This document shows, one piece after another, positions 60,389 to 64,000 of a stretch of DNA of 64,000 nt (positions are counted from its first letter, which is position 1; the number at the start of each line of letters is the position of its first letter). Under the pieces are notes generated by a model. That model was not told where the DNA came from and did no database searches. It saw only the letters and a program-made list of their open reading frames with translations. This stretch comes from Micromonospora sp. M71_S20. Lineage in GTDB: Bacteria > Actinomycetota > Actinomycetes > Mycobacteriales > Micromonosporaceae. The DNA lies in NCBI RefSeq assembly GCF_003664255.1, contig NZ_RCCV01000001.1, forward strand, positions 2,480,001-2,544,000, written 5' to 3'. Made by a program: the position numbers and the translations under genes.

Positions 60389-61756
60389 TCAGCGCATGCG
60401 GGAGACGATGCCCGTGTCGTAGTCGCCGGAGAGGAACTCGTCGTTCTCCAGGAGTTCGGCGAAGAAGGGGAGGTTGTTCTTCGGGCCGGCCAGCTCGAAC
60501 GCGGCCACCGCCGCCCGCGCCCGCTCGACCGCCTCGGCCCGGGTCGCGCCGCTGACGATCAGCTTGGCCATCAGGCTGTCGTAGAAGGGGGTGACGGTGT
60601 TGCCCTCGACGTAGCCCGAGTCCACCCGGACGCCCTCGCCGCTCGGCTCCACCCAGGTCTTGATCACGCCGGGGCCGGGCAGGAAGCGCTTCGGGTCCTC
60701 GGCGTTGATCCGCAGCTCGATGGCGTGCCCGCGCGGGGCGAGCGCGTCCGGGTCGAAGGTGGGCGCCAGGCCGGCGGCCACCCGCAACTGCTCCTCCACC
60801 AGGTCGACGCCGTAGACCAGCTCGGTGACCGGGTGCTCCACCTGGAGCCGCGTGTTCATCTCCAGGAAGAAGAACTCTTCGGAGTCGGGGCCGTCGCCCC
60901 TGGCGTCCCGCTGGCGCGGGACCAGCAGGCACTCGACCGTGCCCGCGTTGCGGTAGTCCACCGCCTCGCCGGCACGCACGGCGGCGGCCAGGAAGCGCTC
61001 GCGCAGCTCCGGGGAGACCGCCGGCGACGGCGACTCCTCGACCAGCTTCTGGTTGCGCCGCTGCACCGAGCACTCCCGCTCGCCGAGGGCGACCACCCGG
61101 CCGTCGGCCAGGCCGAGGATCTGCACCTCGACGTGGCGCACCCGGGGGAAGTACCGCTCGATCAGCACCGAGCCGTCGCCGAACATCCGCTCGGCGAAGG
61201 AGCGCACCTTGTCGTACTCGGTCCGCAGCGCGGCCTCGTCGGTCGCCACGCCCATGCCCATGCCGCCGCCACCGGCCGCGGCCTTGACCATCACCGGGTA
61301 GCCGATCTCCGCCGCCGCGGCGACCGCCGCGTCGAGGTCGGCCGCCGGGTCGGTGGTGCCGGGCGCGACCGGCACGCCGGCCGCCGCCATCAGGTTCCGG
61401 GCGTTGATCTTGTCGCCCATCGCGGTGATCGCGTCCGCGCCGGGCCCGACCCAGATCAGCCCGCTCGCCTCGACGGTACGGGCGAAGTCGGCGTTCTCCG
61501 ACAGGAAGCCGTAGCCGGGGTGGATGGCCTGCGCACCGGTCGACTTGGCGGCGGCGAGGACGGCCTCGACGTTGCGGTAGCTCTGGGCCGGGTTGGCCGG
61601 TCCCACGCACACCGCCTCGTCGGCCTCGGTGACGAACGGCAGGCCGGCGTCGGCCTCCGAGTGCACCGCGATCGCGCGGACGCCGAGCCGCCTGGCGGTC
61701 CGGATGATCCGGCGGGCGATCTCGCCCCGGTTGGCGACCAGCAGCGACTCGATCAT
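60389..61756 (-). CDS. biotin carboxylase subunit (acyl-CoA carboxylase alpha, no biotin carrier)
   Basis: 455 aa. Complete biotin carboxylase: MIESLLVANRGEIARRIIRT, IHPGYGFLSENADFA, KAAAGGGGMGMGVA (ATP-grasp loop), ERECSVQRRNQKLVEESPSP, FFLEMNTRLQVEHPVTELVYG. The protein stops after the C-terminal subdomain (NDEFLSGDYDTGIVSRMR); there is no biotinyl domain with a MKM motif. It carboxylates biotin with ATP and bicarbonate. The carrier must come from another locus. GGGAGGAAAC precedes ATG 61756. Confidence 0.92.
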   Translation of the reverse strand: MIESLLVANRGEIARRIIRTARRLGVRAIAVHSEADAGLPFVTEADEAVCVGPANPAQSYRNVEAVLAAAKSTGAQAIHPGYGFLSENADFARTVEASGLIWVGPGADAITAMGDKINARNLMAAAGVPVAPGTTDPAADLDAAVAAAAEIGYPVMVKAAAGGGGMGMGVATDEAALRTEYDKVRSFAERMFGDGSVLIERYFPRVRHVEVQILGLADGRVVALGERECSVQRRNQKLVEESPSPAVSPELRERFLAAAVRAGEAVDYRNAGTVECLLVPRQRDARGDGPDSEEFFFLEMNTRLQVEHPVTELVYGVDLVEEQLRVAAGLAPTFDPDALAPRGHAIELRINAEDPKRFLPGPGVIKTWVEPSGEGVRVDSGYVEGNTVTPFYDSLMAKLIVSGATRAEAVERARAAVAAFELAGPKNNLPFFAELLENDEFLSGDYDTGIVSRMR

Positions 61757-61833
61757 GTTTCCTCCCAGCGTCCAGGGTCGGGACGGTGCTAGGGAACCAC
61801 GCCCGGGAGGTTACCGACGAGTTGGGGCCGGCG

Positions 61834-62457
61834 TCAGGATCCGGGGTGGGCCAGGAGGGCGGCCAGGGTGGCGGCGCGGAGCAGCTCGGCCCGGCGGCGC
61901 CGGTCCACCTCGCCACCCAGGAACGGCGTCGAGTTCATCAGGCCGAACGCGGCGTGGGCCAGCACTCGCGCCTCGCCGTCGGGCATGCCCGGATGCAGCG
62001 TGGTCAGCACCGTCACCCACTGTTCGACGTAGAGCCGCTGGAGCCGGCGGATCCGGCGGCGGGGCTCGTCGGGGAGGCGATCCAGCTCGTGCAGGTGCAG
62101 GGCGATCACCGCCGGATTGGCCAGCGCGAAGTCGACGTGGAAGTCGATCAGCGACTCCAGCGCGCCGCGCGGGTCGTCGGGATGACCGGTGGAGCGCTGC
62201 TGGCCGCCGGCCAGCAGCTCCTCGCTGACCGGGATCAGCGCGGCGACCAGCATGGCCTCCTTGCCCGCGAAGTGGTGGTAGAGCGCCGGGCCGGTGACCC
62301 CGGCGGCCGCGCCGATGTCGTCCATCGAGACGCCGTGGTAGCCCCGGGAGGCGAAGAGGCCGACCGCGATCTCCAGGATCTCGTCCTTGCGGGACCGGCG
62401 CCGGCCCGCCCCCGCGGCACCGTTCCCCCTGCCCCGTGCCTGCTGCTCCACCGTCAC
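61834..62457 (-). CDS. TetR-family transcriptional regulator
   Basis: 207 aa. N-terminal HTH: ILEIAVGLFASRGYHGVSMD, DIGAAAGVTGPALYHHFAGK, EAMLVAALIPVSEELL; helical ligand domain with VDFALANPAVIALHLHELDR and VLAHAAFGLMNSTPFLGG. Directly upstream of biotin carboxylase on the same strand, it is the probable regulator of the leucine degradation genes. TACGCT (62464-62469) lies 6 nt before GTG 62457, so leaderless. Confidence 0.92.
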   Translation of the reverse strand: MTVEQQARGRGNGAAGAGRRRSRKDEILEIAVGLFASRGYHGVSMDDIGAAAGVTGPALYHHFAGKEAMLVAALIPVSEELLAGGQQRSTGHPDDPRGALESLIDFHVDFALANPAVIALHLHELDRLPDEPRRRIRRLQRLYVEQWVTVLTTLHPGMPDGEARVLAHAAFGLMNSTPFLGGEVDRRRRAELLRAATLAALLAHPGS

Positions 62458-62525
62458 CGGGCAAGCGTAGACCTCGACCGGCCCTGCGTGGAGCCTCCGC
62501 TACCCGTCGGTTGGCTCACGTCCGG

Positions 62526-62553
62526 ACCGGTACCCGACACGCCGGGTACCGGT
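62526..62553. promoter_or_regulatory. perfect 11-bp inverted repeat upstream of the MFS gene
   Basis: ACCGGTACCCG (62526-62536) and CGGGTACCGGT (62543-62553) are exact inverted repeats with a 6-nt spacer, between the divergent TetR and MFS genes, about 58 bp before ATG 62612. It could be an operator for the transporter or a leader hairpin. Confidence 0.45.
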
Positions 62554-62611
62554 GGCCGACCCGTCCCGGCCCCTTGACCCTCGACCCGGTCGAGCCCCGA
62601 GGGTCGCCGGC

Positions 62612-63877
62612 ATGACCGCACCTCCGCTCGGCCGCGACTACCGGCTGCTCTGGTCCGCCGCCGTGTCCTCGCGGCTCGGCGACGCCCTGCGTACGCCGGC
62701 ACTGGCGCTGCTGGCCGCGACGCTGACCCGCGATCCCCGGGTGATCGCGGCGGTGACCGTGGCCGGTCAGCTCCCGCCACTGCTGTTCGGCCTGTTCGGC
62801 GGCTTGTACGCGGACCGCTGGGACCGCCGCCGGACGATGGCGGTGGTGGACGGGCTGCGCGCCGCCGTGGTCGGTGGGCTCGCCCTCGCGGTCGCCCTGG
62901 ACCGGGCCGGCGTCGCCGCGCTGGTGACGGTGGCGTTGCTGCTCGCCGCGCTCGGCACTCTCTTCGACGCCGCCTCGTTCGCGATGCTGCCGTCCGTGGT
63001 GCCGCCGGCGGCGCTGGCCCGGGCCAACGGCCGCCTCCAGGCCGGCTCGGCGGTGGCGGGCGGCTTCCTCGGCGCCCCCGCCGCCGGCGTGCTCTTCGCC
63101 CTGGCCGCCCCGCTGCCGTTCGCCGTGGACGCCGTCACCTTCCTCTGCGCCGCCCTGCTGACCCTCGCCCTCCGTCCGGCCCCGCCGCGCCCCCGCTCCC
63201 ACCCGGGGCGACGGCGGTCGGTGTGGCGGGAGGGCGTCGAGGGGGTGCGGTGGGTACGCGGCCACGCGACGGTGTGGCGGCTGACCGTGGCGACCGCCGG
63301 GAGCAACCTGGCGATCAGCGGGCTGATGGCGGTGCTGGTGCTCTACGCGCTCGACGTGCTGCGGGTGCCACCGGCCGGGTACGGCCTCTTCGCCGCCGGA
63401 GCGGTCCTCGGCGGGCTGGCCGGTGGGCTCGGGGCGGGTCGGTTGGCCGCCCGGCTCGGCACGGTGCCCGCGCTGCGCGTCGTGCTCGCCGGCCAGGCCG
63501 TCGCGCTGACCGGGCTCGCGCTCGCCCGGCACCCGGTGCCCGGCGGGCTGGCGCTGGCCGTGTTCGCCGCCGGCACCACGGTGTGGAACGGCCTGTGGGC
63601 CTCGTACGGGCAGCGCCACGTGCCGCCCGCCCTGCTCGGCCGGGTGGGCGCCGCCCAGCGGATGGTCGGCCTGCTCACCGCGCCGGTCGGGGCGGCCCTC
63701 GCGGGCCTGGCCGGCGCGGCGTACGGGGTGGGACCGGTGGCGGCGGCGGTGGCCGGGGTCTTCGTGCTGGTCACCCTCGCGGCGTGGCGGGCGCTGCGAC
63801 CGGCCGCGTCGGCACCGGCCGCCGGGCCCACCAGCGCCGCGACAGCAGCCCGGCCAGGGCGGCACCCGTCGCGTTGA
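62612..63877 (+). CDS. MFS transporter
   Basis: 421 aa with about 10-12 TM helices. MFS motif A appears as GGLYADRWDRRRTMAVVDG between TM2 and TM3; other helices include ALVTVALLLAALGTLFDAAS, AGSAVAGGFLGAPAAGVLFA and GYGLFAAGAVLGGLAGGLGA. The pattern matches the enterobactin-exporter-like DHA3 group, usually efflux. The final ~25 residues are Ala/Pro-rich and overlap the convergent VanZ-like gene by 107 bp. GAGGGT is a weak ribosome site for ATG 62612. Confidence 0.88.
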   Translation: MTAPPLGRDYRLLWSAAVSSRLGDALRTPALALLAATLTRDPRVIAAVTVAGQLPPLLFGLFGGLYADRWDRRRTMAVVDGLRAAVVGGLALAVALDRAGVAALVTVALLLAALGTLFDAASFAMLPSVVPPAALARANGRLQAGSAVAGGFLGAPAAGVLFALAAPLPFAVDAVTFLCAALLTLALRPAPPRPRSHPGRRRSVWREGVEGVRWVRGHATVWRLTVATAGSNLAISGLMAVLVLYALDVLRVPPAGYGLFAAGAVLGGLAGGLGAGRLAARLGTVPALRVVLAGQAVALTGLALARHPVPGGLALAVFAAGTTVWNGLWASYGQRHVPPALLGRVGAAQRMVGLLTAPVGAALAGLAGAAYGVGPVAAAVAGVFVLVTLAAWRALRPAASAPAAGPTSAATAARPGRHPSR

Positions 63878-64000
63878 GCAGCACGTCGTCGGCCGAGGAG
63901 ACCCGGCCGAGGTCGAGCGCGTACTGGAGCGACTCGACCAGCACGGAACCGGCCGCCCCGAGCAGGAACAGCCGGCCGACGCCGGCCAGCGCGGCCAGGC
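63771..64000 (-). CDS. VanZ-family membrane protein, C-terminal fragment (runs off window)
   Basis: The last ~75 residues are in the window. They show LFLLGAAGSVLVESLQYALD, LGRVSSADDVLLNATGAAL and AGLLSRRWWARRP, the C-terminal helix pair and the ESxQ..xxR..D-x-x-D..N motif of VanZ-like proteins. Function of most members is unknown; VanZ itself lowers teicoplanin sensitivity. The tail overlaps the MFS gene by 107 bp on the opposite strand. Confidence 0.78.
   Translation of the reverse strand, partial: LAALAGVGRLFLLGAAGSVLVESLQYALDLGRVSSADDVLLNATGAALAGLLSRRWWARRPVPTRPVAAPATPRG

Noticed and set aside
61811..61826. Third GTTAC-N6-GTAAC site upstream of biotin carboxylase
   Set aside because: Only the left arm (GTTACCGACGAGTT) matches; the right half is not complementary.
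63771..64000. Vancomycin resistance cluster because of the VanZ-like fragment
   Set aside because: No vanH/A/X or two-component genes are in the window; VanZ-family proteins are common in actinobacteria outside such clusters.

Overview
The window is a very GC-rich actinobacterial chromosome segment. Gene content points to Micromonosporaceae, most likely Micromonospora: CrgA, an origin-proximal fhaA-fhaB-pstP-rodA-pbpA-pknA-pknB cluster, DUF397/XRE regulator pairs, PadR and GPP34 genes, a class E sortase, and many leaderless genes with TANNNT -10 boxes 5-7 nt before the start codon. This assignment rests on protein and gene-order recognition, not on a database search.

Layout. 1-10 kb: the 5' end of an acyl-CoA dehydrogenase gene with a palindromic operator, a SpoIIE-type phosphatase, an RlpA-like secreted protein, a phosphoribosyltransferase, an alpha/beta hydrolase, an ASCH protein, an LLM oxidoreductase divergent from a PadR regulator and its membrane protein, a DUF4253 protein, a nucleotidyltransferase, a methyltransferase and small membrane proteins. 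10-18 kb: tRNA-Gly(CCC), an M43 metalloprotease, a PPOX flavoprotein and dcd sharing a LexA-box intergenic region, and a cell-wall hydrolase group (short NlpC/P60 behind a c-di-AMP riboswitch, a large Amidase_2 protein, a full NlpC/P60). 18-24 kb: two CorC/HlyC membrane proteins, a GPP34 protein, and an EtfD/FadF-like membrane Fe-S oxidoreductase whose promoter carries the same GTTAC-N6-GTAAC palindrome seen upstream of the acyl-CoA dehydrogenase.

23.7-38.2 kb matches the gene order next to the Mycobacterium tuberculosis origin (crgA, DUF881, pabA/trpG, pknB, pknA, pbpA, rodA, pstP, fhaB, fhaA, leuT). A class E sortase with a very long charged N-terminus, a small membrane protein and a SanA-like protein are added. 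The minus-strand operon is tightly coupled by ATGA overlaps and should co-ordinate phospho-signalling with peptidoglycan elongation and division.

38-53 kb: a sugar epimerase plus WecB-type glycosyltransferase pair, a subtilisin, small hypotheticals, an XRE/DUF397 pair, two single-TM PASTA proteins (one preceded by two tandem ATGA-coupled 27-aa leader ORFs), a polytopic membrane protein, a GCS2 ligase, and a divergent YceI/MarR pair. 52.9-62.5 kb: an XRE-NB-ARC-type regulator and a leucine/branched-chain acyl-CoA degradation module (acyl-CoA dehydrogenase, carboxyltransferase, HMG-CoA lyase, biotin carboxylase, TetR) interrupted by a secreted snapalysin. The window ends with an MFS transporter and a VanZ-like gene overlapping it tail to tail.

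I found no CRISPR array, prophage, insertion sequence or obvious biosynthetic or defence cluster. The most interesting signals are regulatory: the SOS box, the shared fatty-acid-type operator, the tandem leader peptides and the leaderless uORF before etfD.
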